Below are positions 36,120 to 45,775 of a stretch of 64,000 bases of DNA, piece after piece. How positions within the stretch are numbered: position 1 is the first letter of the stretch; each line of letters starts with the position of its first letter. The notes beneath the pieces are model-generated. The model did no database searches and was not told the origin of the DNA. It was given only the letters and a program-made list of their open reading frames with translations. Source of the stretch: Shewanella corallii (lineage in GTDB: Bacteria; Pseudomonadota; Gammaproteobacteria; Enterobacterales; Shewanellaceae); assembly GCF_023349125.1 (NCBI RefSeq), contig NZ_JAKIKT010000001.1, positions 744,001-808,000 of the forward strand. The letters run 5' to 3'. Made by a program: the position numbers and the translations under genes.

Positions 36120-37493
36120 TCAGGCGTCTTTATTGATCACCTGCTTACCCTGAACATACACCTTGCGCACATTGGTGCGGCGGTTCAGGGCAATAATTTT
36201 CTCCAGTCTGTCTCTTGGGGTATCCAGCTCGGGAATCACAAACAGATCTGAGTCGGGCGCCTGAGTATCGATAATCAGGGCATCGAAGGCATATTCTGGG
36301 GCGAATAGACCTACTTTGGTATCGATTGCCAGACCGCCGCCGACAGTGGCCATCCAGTAAGACTCCAGGAAGCTGATACGGCTACCGGCTTCGCCACGCT
36401 CAGGTGCCGGCAGATGGGTATTGGTACCATCTTCGCGGACACGGGAGTGGTTAACTGCATCCAGACAGGTATGGAACACCGAAGGCACAGGTGCACCTGA
36501 GATGTCGGTTCCCAGACCCACATGCAGATCTTTATCCAGGATCTCGCGGGTCTTCATGGCCGCGTTGGCAAAGTACATATTGGACAGTGGGCAGTGGGCG
36601 ATGCTGGCACCGGTTGCCTTAATGGCTTCACAGTCGTCATCACTCAGGAAGATAGAGTGCGCCAGTATGGTTTTTCGGGTCAGCAGCCCCATCTCCTGAT
36701 AGATGGCCACATCACTCTTGCCATAGTGCTCCAGACTGTAATCCCGGGCCCAGTCACTCTCGGAGCAATGGGTCTGAACATGACACTTGTACTTAGTTGT
36801 GAGTTCGCCAAGCCCCTTCAGCATTTGAGGGGTGCAGCTTGGGACAAAGCGTGGGGTGACCACAGGGGATACCAGACGCTGCTCGTTGCCCGGCAACGCC
36901 AGAACATCCTGAATAAACTGCTCTGTATCAGCCAGCCCCTGAACTGTGTCTTCCAGATAGTAATCGGGACATTGACTGGCATCATCCATATTAATTTTAC
37001 CCACGAAGCCACGCTGTCCCAGCTCCAGACAGGTTTTTGCCAGGGTGACAGAAGCTTCGTTGTGTATGGTCGCGAAGTACACGGCACTGGTGGTGCCATT
37101 GGCAAGCAGAGTCTCTACCGCACTGCGATACATAGGCTGTGCAAAGCTGTTATCGGCAAATTTGGCTTCCAGTGGGAAGGTGTAGTCCTGTAGCCAGTCG
37201 TACAGCGGCAGGTCCAGTCCTTTACCAGCCTGAGGCCATTGTGGGGCGTGAACATGCAGGTCTACCATACCTGGCATCAGGTATTGGGAGTCAGTCAGGC
37301 GGGTCAGTTTTCCGGCTTGCTCAAGCTGCTGGATATTGGCGTCGAATCCGCTGTCATCATCCGTGGTCACAGACAGGATATTGCCCAAATTGTCGATGCA
37401 TACCAGTGCCTGAGGCAGGTATTCAAAATCGCCTTTAACCGGCGTATGGAAAAGCTGTCCCAATACAGCAAATTGAACTTGGTTCAGGGTCAT
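36120..37493 (-). CDS. guaD: Guanine deaminase
   Basis: 457 residues of the amidohydrolase fold. Zinc-site and family motifs: PGMVDLHVHAPQWPQAG, HVQTHCSESDWARDYS, TILAHSIFLSDDD and VGLGTDISG. It hydrolyses guanine to xanthine and ammonia. The start ATG at 37493 gives MTLNQVQFAVLG; the frame extends to 37535 but the extra 14 residues show no family features. No purine gene is near. It stands alone between gltS and recN. Confidence 0.93.
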   Translation of the reverse strand: MTLNQVQFAVLGQLFHTPVKGDFEYLPQALVCIDNLGNILSVTTDDDSGFDANIQQLEQAGKLTRLTDSQYLMPGMVDLHVHAPQWPQAGKGLDLPLYDWLQDYTFPLEAKFADNSFAQPMYRSAVETLLANGTTSAVYFATIHNEASVTLAKTCLELGQRGFVGKINMDDASQCPDYYLEDTVQGLADTEQFIQDVLALPGNEQRLVSPVVTPRFVPSCTPQMLKGLGELTTKYKCHVQTHCSESDWARDYSLEHYGKSDVAIYQEMGLLTRKTILAHSIFLSDDDCEAIKATGASIAHCPLSNMYFANAAMKTREILDKDLHVGLGTDISGAPVPSVFHTCLDAVNHSRVREDGTNTHLPAPERGEAGSRISFLESYWMATVGGGLAIDTKVGLFAPEYAFDALIIDTQAPDSDLFVIPELDTPRDRLEKIIALNRRTNVRKVYVQGKQVINKDA

Positions 37494-37715
37494 CTTGGTA
37501 CTTTTTGTTGAGGGTATCTTTATGGCGCGAAGCATACAGCAACTGCATATATCAGTTATTCAGAATGTGAGATGTGTGGGGGCTGGATCACACTTGGCGT
37601 GAGTTATTTATCAGTTCAGTAGTGAGCTCAGTAATTAGGTTAACAAGATAGGTGCAGCTGAACTGATGTGCCGATCATACTCAGGAGAGGGCAGGAGAGG
37701 TGAGCGGGAAAACAA

Positions 37716-37736
37716 TAAGCCCGCATGGCGGGCTTA
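37716..37736 (-). terminator. recN terminator
   Basis: TAAGCCCGC/GCGGGCTTA stem with loop CAT on the transcribed strand, followed by a T-rich TTGTTTTCCC; 17 bases past recN. Confidence 0.75.
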
Positions 37737-37752
37737 ACTGGGTAGCTGAGGC

Positions 37753-39414
37753 TTAATGCTGCAGTAACTCTTTGGCATTGGCCAGGGTATTGGTGGTGAT
37801 GGTATCGCCGCCCAATAGTCGCGCCAGTTCTTCGATACGCTGATCGGCATCCAGCGAGGTCATGGAAGTCTCAGTTTGACCCCCTTTGTTGGCTTTATTA
37901 ACGAACATATGTTGATGTCCGTTACCGGCAACCTGAGGCAGGTGAGTTACACAGAACACCTGAGTGGACTCACCTAACTGTCGCAACATGCGACCAACCA
38001 CAGCGGCCGTCGGGCCGGAAATACCCACATCTACCTCATCGAAAATCAGGGTTGGGGTAGAGACCTTGCGCGCGGTAATCACCTGAATACCCAGCCCAAT
38101 TCGCGATAGCTCGCCCCCTGAGGCGACTTTGGAGATCGGCTGTAGTGGCTGCCCTGGGTTGGTGGTCACCAAAAATTCGACACTGTCAGAGCCAAGGGGT
38201 GACATGGTCTGCTCGCAGAAATTAACATCAATAGTGAATTTGCCCTTGGGCATATTCAGCTCTTTGATCGATTGAGTTACCAATTTATCCAGCTCTTTGG
38301 CATACCGGCTGCGGCTTAGGCTCAGCTTTTGCGCCTGGGCGATATAGGCCTGACGGCTGGCCTCAAGCTCCTGCTCTATCCCTTCAAGCTTGCTGTTGTC
38401 GCCATCGATGGCGTCCAACTCCTGTTTAAGCTTGGTATGATGGGCAACCAACTCCTGTGGCGAGACTATATGTTTGCGGGCCAGTTGCATTGCCTGAGAC
38501 ATTCTTTGTTCCAGTTGGGCAAAGTGCTCAGGATCCAGCTCCAGATGACTTTGGTAGCGCTGCAGTTCCGCTGCACTTTCCTGAACAGAGATAAGCGCCT
38601 CATTAAGCATATTACCTATGATTTCCAGTTCCGGATCATAGTCCTTAAGTTCATCGGCCAGCATAACGGCTTTGTTCAGCAAAGACTCCACATTGGCATC
38701 TTCACCTTCACTGAGCAGATACAGACCCTGCTGACAGTTCTCTATCAGGGCACTGCCATTGGCCAGGCGCTTGTGTTCGGCTTCAATCTCATCGAACTCA
38801 CCGGGCTGCAGGGCAAACTCATCCAGCTCTTCTACCTGATATTGCAGTAGTTGTTTGCGGGCAATACGCTCCAGAGAAGACTGTTGCAGTCGTTTCAATT
38901 CGGACTGGGTTTGTTTGTATCTCTGATAGGACTTGGCAACATTTTCCAATAACAGCTTATGATTGGCATAGCTGTCCAACAGGGTAAGTTGATGCTCACT
39001 TTTCAGCATGGCGTGATGGGCATGCTGGCCATGTATACCAACCAGTAGCTGACCCAGTGACTTGAGTTGCTGCAGGGGAACCGGGTTGCCATTGATATAA
39101 GCGCGGGAACGACCATCTGCGTTAATGGTGCGACGCAGGATGCACTCATGCTCAGCATCCAAGTCGTTGTCTTCCAACCAGCGTTTGGCCAGGGGGATAT
39201 CATCAACAGAAAAACGGGCGCTGATTTCAGCTTTACCTGCACCGGGCCGAACACTGGATGCGTCGGAGCGATTACCCAGGCAGAGACCCAGGGCATCGAT
39301 GGCGATGGATTTACCTGCACCTGTTTCACCGGTAATACTTGTCATACCGGGGCGAAAATCCAGCTCGAGAAAGCGGACAATGGCATAATTGTTGATGCTG
39401 AGTTGGCAAAGCAT
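37753..39414 (-). CDS. recN: DNA repair protein RecN
   Basis: 553 residues, an SMC-like ATPase with a split head: N-terminal P-loop SITGETGAGKSIAIDAL, long coiled coil (about 150-380), then signature VASGGELSRIGLGIQVI and Walker B TPTLIFDEVDVGISG. It acts in double-strand break repair and joins DNA ends in the SOS response. The ATG at 39414 starts MLCQLSINNYAIV; the frame opens further upstream with no family match. Two LexA boxes are in its promoter region, so expression is strongly SOS-controlled. Confidence 0.96.
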   Translation of the reverse strand: MLCQLSINNYAIVRFLELDFRPGMTSITGETGAGKSIAIDALGLCLGNRSDASSVRPGAGKAEISARFSVDDIPLAKRWLEDNDLDAEHECILRRTINADGRSRAYINGNPVPLQQLKSLGQLLVGIHGQHAHHAMLKSEHQLTLLDSYANHKLLLENVAKSYQRYKQTQSELKRLQQSSLERIARKQLLQYQVEELDEFALQPGEFDEIEAEHKRLANGSALIENCQQGLYLLSEGEDANVESLLNKAVMLADELKDYDPELEIIGNMLNEALISVQESAAELQRYQSHLELDPEHFAQLEQRMSQAMQLARKHIVSPQELVAHHTKLKQELDAIDGDNSKLEGIEQELEASRQAYIAQAQKLSLSRSRYAKELDKLVTQSIKELNMPKGKFTIDVNFCEQTMSPLGSDSVEFLVTTNPGQPLQPISKVASGGELSRIGLGIQVITARKVSTPTLIFDEVDVGISGPTAAVVGRMLRQLGESTQVFCVTHLPQVAGNGHQHMFVNKANKGGQTETSMTSLDADQRIEELARLLGGDTITTNTLANAKELLQH

Positions 39415-39461
39415 AGTGATTCCCCGTGGAATACGCTGATTGACTAAAAACAATGCAAACA

Positions 39462-39477
39462 CTGTATTGATACACAG
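39462..39477. promoter_or_regulatory. LexA box 1 of recN
   Basis: CTGT-ATTGATAC-ACAG matches the SOS box CTGT-N8-ACAG exactly; 48 bases before the recN ATG, just downstream of the -10. Confidence 0.92.
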
Positions 39478-39503
39478 TATATACTGATTTTATATACAGT
39501 AAA
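39476..39503 (-). promoter_or_regulatory. recN promoter
   Basis: On the minus strand, TTTACT (39498-39503) as -35 and TATACT (39476-39481) as -10 are 16 bases apart. LexA box 2 lies between them. Confidence 0.6.
39484..39499. promoter_or_regulatory. LexA box 2 of recN
   Basis: CTGA-TTTTATAT-ACAG, one base off the consensus half (CTGT), covers the promoter spacer. Two adjacent boxes suggest cooperative LexA binding, as in E. coli recN. Confidence 0.8.
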
Positions 39504-39614
39504 CTACTGGATGTGAATTTCCTCTCCCTGTGCCGGAGAAGATTTGATTAACTTCGCATTTTCAGGGGTTTATTGTCTAATTCTAATTCATGGTTGAGGT
39601 GTGAGGAGGGGCTG

Positions 39615-40514
39615 TTGACCGTCACCAAAGTGAATGATTTGGAACTTATCTACCTGTTCGTGCACGTAGTAAACGCCGGCAGTATGTCAGCTGCTGCGCG
39701 CAACTTAGGGGTGCCGGTCGCAACCGTAAGCCGCAAACTGGCTAAGCTGGAAGCGGTACAGGACAGACACCTGTTAATGCGCAATACCCGTAAGCTCAGA
39801 CTCACCGAAGAGGGGCTGATCCTGTTTCAGCGCTATTGCAGTGTGGTCAGCCAGTTTGATGAGCTCAGCAGTGAACGCAGCGACAGACCCGAAGGAACCC
39901 TGAGACTGGCTGCGCCTATTGCGATTGTGTCCATGGTATTAATGCCTGCCTTCAACGAGTTTTGCCGGCGCTATCCTGATATTCGATTGCATATCAGCCA
40001 GTCCAATCAGGTGGTTGACCTGATTGATGAAGGGGTGGATGTGGCGATAGTGGGGGGGCGACAACCAGATTCCTCCTGGATTTCCAAAACCCTGGGAGTT
40101 CTGGACTATAAGTTGATGGCCTCTCCCGACTATCTGGCTGCCAATGGCCGACCTGAACATGCCAATGATCTGTCCAATCACAGACTCATCAAGGTCTGGC
40201 CTCTGTATAACTGGCATCTGAAACACCCAAATGGTGAGAACTTTTTCCATGAAGGCGCAGGGCACTTAACCCTGTCTGATCTGCATGGCGCTATCCGTTC
40301 GGCGGTCGATAACGGCGGCATTTTGTATGGGCCTGAATTGTTCGCCAAAGGTCAGTTGGAGCGGGGGGAGCTGGAGGTGTTATTGCCCCAATGGATTGGC
40401 GAGCAACGGCGTATCTCGCTGCTTTATCACCAGCGAATCCATCAACCTGTGAAGGTGAGACTGTTTCTGGAATTTATGCAACAGCAGGCGGAAGAGTTGT
40501 TCGCCCTATCTTGA
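39615..40514 (+). CDS. LysR-type transcriptional regulator
   Basis: 299 residues from a TTG. The N-terminal winged HTH is FVHVVNAGSMSAAARNLGVPVATVSRKLAKLEA; the rest is the periplasmic-binding-like effector domain (RLAAPIAIVSMVLMPAFNEFCRRYPDIRLH). TTG at 39615 is chosen because GAGGAGGGG lies 5 bases upstream; no ATG is available at the family N-terminus. A longer frame to 39573 has no ribosome site. It is of the CrgA/DsdC-like short-spacer type with ending MQQQAEELF. The target gene may be recN-divergent or remote; regulated pathway unknown. Confidence 0.85.
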   Translation: MTVTKVNDLELIYLFVHVVNAGSMSAAARNLGVPVATVSRKLAKLEAVQDRHLLMRNTRKLRLTEEGLILFQRYCSVVSQFDELSSERSDRPEGTLRLAAPIAIVSMVLMPAFNEFCRRYPDIRLHISQSNQVVDLIDEGVDVAIVGGRQPDSSWISKTLGVLDYKLMASPDYLAANGRPEHANDLSNHRLIKVWPLYNWHLKHPNGENFFHEGAGHLTLSDLHGAIRSAVDNGGILYGPELFAKGQLERGELEVLLPQWIGEQRRISLLYHQRIHQPVKVRLFLEFMQQQAEELFALS

Positions 40515-40533
40515 TGCAGTAACAAGCTGCTGG

Positions 40534-40758
40534 CTATCTGCGTGAACGCAGCAGAGTTGAACCTGGGGAGGTGGCTGGCGGCAGGGTTTGAGAGCGAACC
40601 TCGGGAATCACCCCGAGTTCACGGTAAAACTTAATCACCCGCTTAAGCTCAAACAGCGAGCCCAGGCGGGTTTCATCACCTATGGTCAGCTTCCAGCGAT
40701 CAGTTTTTCCTGAATCATTGGTGAGCATATATCCATCGATGATGAGCTTGTGGGACAT
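40534..40758 (-). CDS. Small hypothetical protein downstream of yjaG
   Basis: 74 residues, with a conserved-looking first half (LIIDGYMLTNDSGKTDRWKLTIG, then LGSLFELKRVIKFYRELGV) and an Arg/Ser/Pro-rich tail. The start lies 4 bases past the yjaG stop, which argues for a real gene in the same operon. No family recognised. Confidence 0.6.
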   Translation of the reverse strand: MSHKLIIDGYMLTNDSGKTDRWKLTIGDETRLGSLFELKRVIKFYRELGVIPEVRSQTLPPATSPGSTLLRSRR

Positions 40759-40762
40759 GGTA

Positions 40763-41359
40763 TCAGTCTGCCGATATGCCGATATTGGACACGCCGGAGG
40801 CGATAATGTCTTTGCGCAGCTCCTTCACCAGCTCAGCGCTGATAGGGTTCTGCTCGATAATATCCAGCAAAGAGGACTGGAGTTCTCGCTCTTCCTGCAT
40901 GATCTCCTGCTCGAAGATAAAGTCATCCAGCGCATCGCCGTCCAGCTCTGTATCTATTGTAGCTTCAATATAGTTGGCTACGGTGGCAGAAGACAGTTTA
41001 CTGATGTTCACCATGTCATCTTCCTGTTTGCCCTGAATAGCGCTGAGCAGAGAGGTGAGGGCAACAGCAGCGTCCATCGCCGGGTAAGCGCCGTAAACAA
41101 CAAAGTCCTCCGGGTCAGGAGTAACAGCATCCAGTCGCTCAAGGTGGACTTCATAGTTGAACTTCAGTTTGCGGTCGTACAAAGATTGCCACAGGAGTTC
41201 CAGAACAGTAGACAGCACCTGGCTGTCACCAAACTCACAGACCTCTGCAAAAAGCTGATAGTTGGGATACATGCGCTGACAAAGCGCGGTGGCAAACAAC
41301 TGCTTCTGCAGTGGTTCAAGCGCCTTTAGGCGTTTGAAGAAGCCGGGTTTTTTGGTCAT
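40763..41359 (-). CDS. yjaG: YjaG family protein (DUF416)
   Basis: 198 residues collinear with the YjaG/DUF416 family: [40 protein letters not shown] at the start and VYGAYPAMDAAVALTSLLSAI in the middle. Function is unknown. The start lies inside the last 44 bases of barA, an unusual overlap that suggests translational coupling. A 74-residue gene follows with a 4-base gap. Confidence 0.9.
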   Translation of the reverse strand: MTKKPGFFKRLKALEPLQKQLFATALCQRMYPNYQLFAEVCEFGDSQVLSTVLELLWQSLYDRKLKFNYEVHLERLDAVTPDPEDFVVYGAYPAMDAAVALTSLLSAIQGKQEDDMVNISKLSSATVANYIEATIDTELDGDALDDFIFEQEIMQEERELQSSLLDIIEQNPISAELVKELRKDIIASGVSNIGISAD

Positions 41360-44135
41360 TGGTTTCGTCCGCAGTTAGCTGGGAAATCACATGTTTCGCA
41401 GCAGATTCTACCTTAGTTAGTTCATCAAGTAACTCCAGAATTTCCGGCTCGAGGTCACTGATTTCGGTATTGTGTTTCAGGGCTGACTCTATCTCCTGAC
41501 ACAGTTTGCGGGTGTTTGGCACGCCACAGTAACAACTGGCACCATGAAGCTTGTGTACTGTGCTCAACATGGTCTGTTGGTCATTGTCCTGCAGGGCTTT
41601 TTCAATCTGTGTAACTGTTTGTGGCAGGCTGTCGAGCAGCATAGTGAGCATTTCCAGCGCCAGGTCTACTTTTTGATTCGACTGTGCCAGGCACTGCTCC
41701 CAGTTCAGGGTTTGCAGATCAAACTCGGAGAATTCAGGCCGGGTGATCCAACGGGTTATCACCTCTTTCAACGCTGCTTCATCAATCGGCTTGGGCAGGT
41801 AGGCATCCATCCCGCTGCTCATAATGCGTTGCCGCTCTTCTGCAATGGCGTGGGCAGTTACCGCAATGATGGGCGTTCTGCGATTATTGGAATTCATCCG
41901 GATGCGACGGGTCGCGGTAATACCATCGGTACCCGGCATCTGAATATCCATGAAAATCAGGTCGAACTTATGGGCCTGGGCTTCGCTGATCGCCTTGTCA
42001 CCACTGTTGACCGTGACCACATCTGTCACCAACTCATTGAGCAGGGTATCCATCAACTTGAGGTTGGCAGGGTTGTCATCGACTGCCAGCACTTTAAGCT
42101 CATGCTTTTGATGTGCAGCGGCGACCGGGCTTTCCACATTGACAAAGGAGTCGCCCAACTGGGTAAACAGCAGCGCCCGGGCCAGCACATTGTCACCCAC
42201 TGGTGGAGTTAACAGCTTGTCAGCCAGACGGGTGCAGTTTTCCGGCAGCATCTGTTTGCTGAGGCAATCATCCAGCAATATTAGTTTGCCGACTCTGGGC
42301 TTCAGGGTTTCGACAGCTCGGCTGATGCTTTCGGTATCGGGGAATCCAAGGCAGCTGAGGATGGCTATATCCACCTGAGGTGCGTCTTCTATCAAGTGGC
42401 ATAGGGCTGTGTAGTCACTCACTGGCAGCAGTTTCATACCCCACTTGCCCAAACGGTTGGACAGTACCTGCATACTCAGATTCTTGGGCTGGAACAACAG
42501 TACCTGGGCATCCTTTAGTTGGGCAACCGACAGGCTGTCACCAATGGGGAACTTGGCATTGAGCAGGGGCAGGGTAAACCAGAATGAAGAGCCTTTGTGC
42601 TGTACTGAGTTAAAGCCGATCTGACCGCCCATCTGGTTAATAAGGCGCTTGGTGATCACCAGCCCCAGGCCTGTACCACCGAAGCGGCGAGAGATAGAGG
42701 AGTCGGCCTGACCGAAGGCCTGGAACAGGAGTTCCTGATGGTCTTCACTGATGCCGATACCTGTGTCGATAACTTCACATCTGAGAGTGACTTTATCGCC
42801 GGTTTCGCCCACCAGTTTGATATTCAACTGAACACTGCCTTCATCGGTGAATTTGATGGCATTGCCCACCAGATTGGTAATGATTTGCCCGACGCGCATG
42901 GCATCGCCACTGACCCCTTCGGGCACGTCATCATTAATATTGACCACCAACTCAAGGCCTTTTTCCCGTGCGCTGCCTGCAAGCAAAGCCAGGGTGTCAT
43001 CCATCAGATCCCGCAGGGCAAATGGCATGTTCTCCAGTACCATTTTGCCGGCTTCCAGTTTGGAGAAATCGAGAATGTCGTTAATGATGCCAAGCAGGTT
43101 GGCGGCGCTGCGCTCAATGGTACGAATATATTCAAGCTGACTGGCGTGAAGAGGCGTCTTTAACAACTGGCGGGCAAAGCCAATCACACCATTCAATGGG
43201 GTTCTGAGTTCGTGGGACATATTGGCAAGGAACTCAGACTTGATACGGCTGGCTTCCAGCGCGCGTTTTTTGGCGAGATCCAACTCCACGTTCTGGATCT
43301 CAATCTGTTCCAGAGTTTCCCGTAAATCCGATGTCGCCTGGTCAATATTCTGCTGCATCTCGTCATGGTATTCCGACAGGGAGGACGCCATGGCGTTAAT
43401 CCCCCGTTTCAGCAAATCCAGCTCACCAATCAGGTTGCCTTCAAGTCGGGTGTCCAGCTTACCCTCACGGATTTTCGCCACGACTTTTACCATTTCGGTA
43501 ATAGGGTGGGTCACGTTCTTAAGCAGGCGGAAGGTAAACAGCAGATTCAGCTGCACGCCAACCAGCACAATAATAAAGGCGGCAACGGCGGCTCTGTGAT
43601 ATTCCAGCAGGGTTTTTTCTTTGTTGAGCAGCAGGGCGATATACCCCAGATACCTCGGACTGTCCGGCTGTCCCTTGGCGCCCTGGGATGGCTCGACAAT
43701 TCTCAGTTCGCCGGGTTTATACCCCTCATAAATAGGCGTACGCATGATGACGGTATCGCCCAGGGTTTCATGCTCTGTATTCAGCAGCTCGGCCACATTG
43801 CCGGGATAGCGCATCACCTCAAAGTCTTTATGATAGTGAGAGGTGATAAACAGTTGATTGTTCTTGTCGAAAATCGCAATGGATTTGACCAAGGGGGAAC
43901 GACTTAATTGGGCACTTGCCAACAGGCGTTTGCTGGATTCTCTGTCGTTGTTTTCCAGGCCCACTTCGGAAGCGATGGCCAATGGCTCGATGATATTGCT
44001 TCCCTGTTCAAGCAGGGTTTCTTCGAGCTGATAAAATCTGTCTATGGTAAAATAGCTGCCCAGCAGGATCCCCATCAGAATAGTCGGTGCCAAAGCCAGC
44101 ACCATTACCCAGGAACGCAGGCTGTATTTGGTCAT
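41316..44135 (-). CDS. barA: Hybrid sensor histidine kinase BarA
   Basis: 939 residues from the ATG at 44135. In order: TM1 ([20 protein letters not shown]), periplasmic sensor domain, TM2, HAMP, HisKA with [15 protein letters not shown], HATPase ([30 protein letters not shown]), receiver with [16 protein letters not shown], and HPt with [13 protein letters not shown]. This is the BarA layout, the phosphorelay sensor for UvrY, which activates Csr small RNAs. E. coli BarA starts at the same MTKYSLR; an ATG at 44153 (MNNAQD) is the alternative. The 3' end overlaps yjaG by 44 bases; it is divergent from rlmD. Confidence 0.95.
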   Translation of the reverse strand: MTKYSLRSWVMVLALAPTILMGILLGSYFTIDRFYQLEETLLEQGSNIIEPLAIASEVGLENNDRESSKRLLASAQLSRSPLVKSIAIFDKNNQLFITSHYHKDFEVMRYPGNVAELLNTEHETLGDTVIMRTPIYEGYKPGELRIVEPSQGAKGQPDSPRYLGYIALLLNKEKTLLEYHRAAVAAFIIVLVGVQLNLLFTFRLLKNVTHPITEMVKVVAKIREGKLDTRLEGNLIGELDLLKRGINAMASSLSEYHDEMQQNIDQATSDLRETLEQIEIQNVELDLAKKRALEASRIKSEFLANMSHELRTPLNGVIGFARQLLKTPLHASQLEYIRTIERSAANLLGIINDILDFSKLEAGKMVLENMPFALRDLMDDTLALLAGSAREKGLELVVNINDDVPEGVSGDAMRVGQIITNLVGNAIKFTDEGSVQLNIKLVGETGDKVTLRCEVIDTGIGISEDHQELLFQAFGQADSSISRRFGGTGLGLVITKRLINQMGGQIGFNSVQHKGSSFWFTLPLLNAKFPIGDSLSVAQLKDAQVLLFQPKNLSMQVLSNRLGKWGMKLLPVSDYTALCHLIEDAPQVDIAILSCLGFPDTESISRAVETLKPRVGKLILLDDCLSKQMLPENCTRLADKLLTPPVGDNVLARALLFTQLGDSFVNVESPVAAAHQKHELKVLAVDDNPANLKLMDTLLNELVTDVVTVNSGDKAISEAQAHKFDLIFMDIQMPGTDGITATRRIRMNSNNRRTPIIAVTAHAIAEERQRIMSSGMDAYLPKPIDEAALKEVITRWITRPEFSEFDLQTLNWEQCLAQSNQKVDLALEMLTMLLDSLPQTVTQIEKALQDNDQQTMLSTVHKLHGASCYCGVPNTRKLCQEIESALKHNTEISDLEPEILELLDELTKVESAAKHVISQLTADETNDQKTRLLQTPKGA

Positions 44136-44253
44136 GTCTTGGGCATTATTCATTGAAGCGGGAAGATCCTTAAACGGACAAATCATTGTAATGGTACAAG
44201 ACTGCCAGATATTTCGCAGGCTTTACCAGAGATTTATCGATTCTGAGGCCGAA

Positions 44254-45579
44254 ATGGCACAATTTTTCAAAGCAAAACCAAATAGATCCAAACAACTCTC
44301 GGCAAAGCTGTCACTCCAGATCACCTCACTGGATCATCTCGGGGCTGGTATCGCCCAGCATCAGGGCAAAGTGGTGTTCATTCCGGGGGCACTGCCCGGA
44401 GAGACTGTCACCGCGCAATTAACTGAACAGAAAAAGCAGTATGCCAGGGGCAAACTGCTGAAAGTTGAACGTGCCAGCGACGCCCGTATCCAGCCAGAGT
44501 GTCCTCATTTTGCCCGCTGTGGCGGCTGCGACTTGCAGCATATGGATGTCGCCGCTCAGCGTAACGCCAAAGCTGACGCGCTGGGGAATATGATGAGCCG
44601 TGCCTGGGGGCAGGAGTTCAAGGTGGAAGATATTTTGTCGGGCAGTGCCTGGCATTACCGCCGTCGTGCCCGTCTTGCGACCTGGTATGACAAACAAAGC
44701 AAGCAGCTGGAGCTGGGGTTCCGTCAGGAAGCCAGCAGCAAAGTGGTTGCGATCGATGCTTGTCCCGTGTTGGCCGAGCCCCTGTCAGACCTGATTTCTC
44801 CTCTGCACAGCCTGCTGAATAAGCTGAAGCTGAAATCGACTCTGGGCCATGTGGAACTTATTGAGGTGGAGTTGGGTCGATATGTGGTGATTCGGGTCAC
44901 CAAAGCCATCAGTGAAAAGGATGGTGCAGCGCTGGAAGCCTTTGCCGCAGAGCACAGGGTAATTGTGCTGTTGGCCGACAACGAGGGCCACTGCTACGAC
45001 CTTAAAGGTGAGGAAGCCAGCGTCGCCTATCAACTGGATGAACTGGAGTTGGCGTTCAAGCCCGGCAACTTTATTCAGGTTAATGGCGAGATCAATCGTT
45101 TGATGGTGGAGCGCGCGGTCGCCTGGCTAGCGCCACAGCCAGATGAGCGGGTACTGGATCTCTTCTGTGGTGTGGGCAACTTCTCTTTACCACTGGCCAG
45201 GACAGGTGCTCAGGTTGTCGGTGTGGAAGGTGTGCGTGAAATGGTTGAGCAGGCCAGAGGCAATGCGACTAAAGCGGGAATGGATAATGTGGCGTTTTTC
45301 CACGGCGACCTGAGCGCTGACCTTTCGGCCGAGCCCTGGCTGGGCAAGATAGATAAATTGCTGTTGGATCCGGCCCGCGCCGGAGCGTTTGAAAGTCTGC
45401 AGTGGCTCAGCAAAATGAAGCCCGCCAGTCTGGTGTATGTGTCCTGTAATCCATCCAGTCTGGCCCGGGACAGTAAAGTATTGCAGGAGAAAGGCTATCG
45501 TCTGGCTCAGTTGGCTTTGGTAGATATGTTCCCCCAGACTCATCACATCGAGGCGATGGCACTTTTTGAGCGCTGCTGA
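44254..45579 (+). CDS. rlmD: 23S rRNA (uracil-1939-C5)-methyltransferase RlmD
   Basis: 441 residues from the ATG at 44254 (GAGG 5-6 bases upstream). N-terminal TRAM domain, then iron-sulfur cysteines [15 protein letters not shown] and a distal Cys in IDACPVL; the SAM-binding motif [16 protein letters not shown]; the catalytic Cys in [12 protein letters not shown]. It methylates U1939 of 23S rRNA. It precedes relA on the same strand with a 196-base gap. Longer frames upstream reach into barA and were not used. Confidence 0.96.
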   Translation: MAQFFKAKPNRSKQLSAKLSLQITSLDHLGAGIAQHQGKVVFIPGALPGETVTAQLTEQKKQYARGKLLKVERASDARIQPECPHFARCGGCDLQHMDVAAQRNAKADALGNMMSRAWGQEFKVEDILSGSAWHYRRRARLATWYDKQSKQLELGFRQEASSKVVAIDACPVLAEPLSDLISPLHSLLNKLKLKSTLGHVELIEVELGRYVVIRVTKAISEKDGAALEAFAAEHRVIVLLADNEGHCYDLKGEEASVAYQLDELELAFKPGNFIQVNGEINRLMVERAVAWLAPQPDERVLDLFCGVGNFSLPLARTGAQVVGVEGVREMVEQARGNATKAGMDNVAFFHGDLSADLSAEPWLGKIDKLLLDPARAGAFESLQWLSKMKPASLVYVSCNPSSLARDSKVLQEKGYRLAQLALVDMFPQTHHIEAMALFERC

Positions 45580-45775
45580 AATTAACTGCTGAATCTGCAG
45601 GTTTTACACTCAAAACCTTGAATGAATTGTTAAATTCATAATTTTTGTGCGAAATAAGGTAAAAATCTGCGCACTTAACGCCAGCTTGTTTGACAAGCTT
45701 CAAACAATGCTGATGATAGGCAGTACAGTAAGGCCTGCAGGACTTTGTCCTGATGTAATAAGGAAGTATGACACC

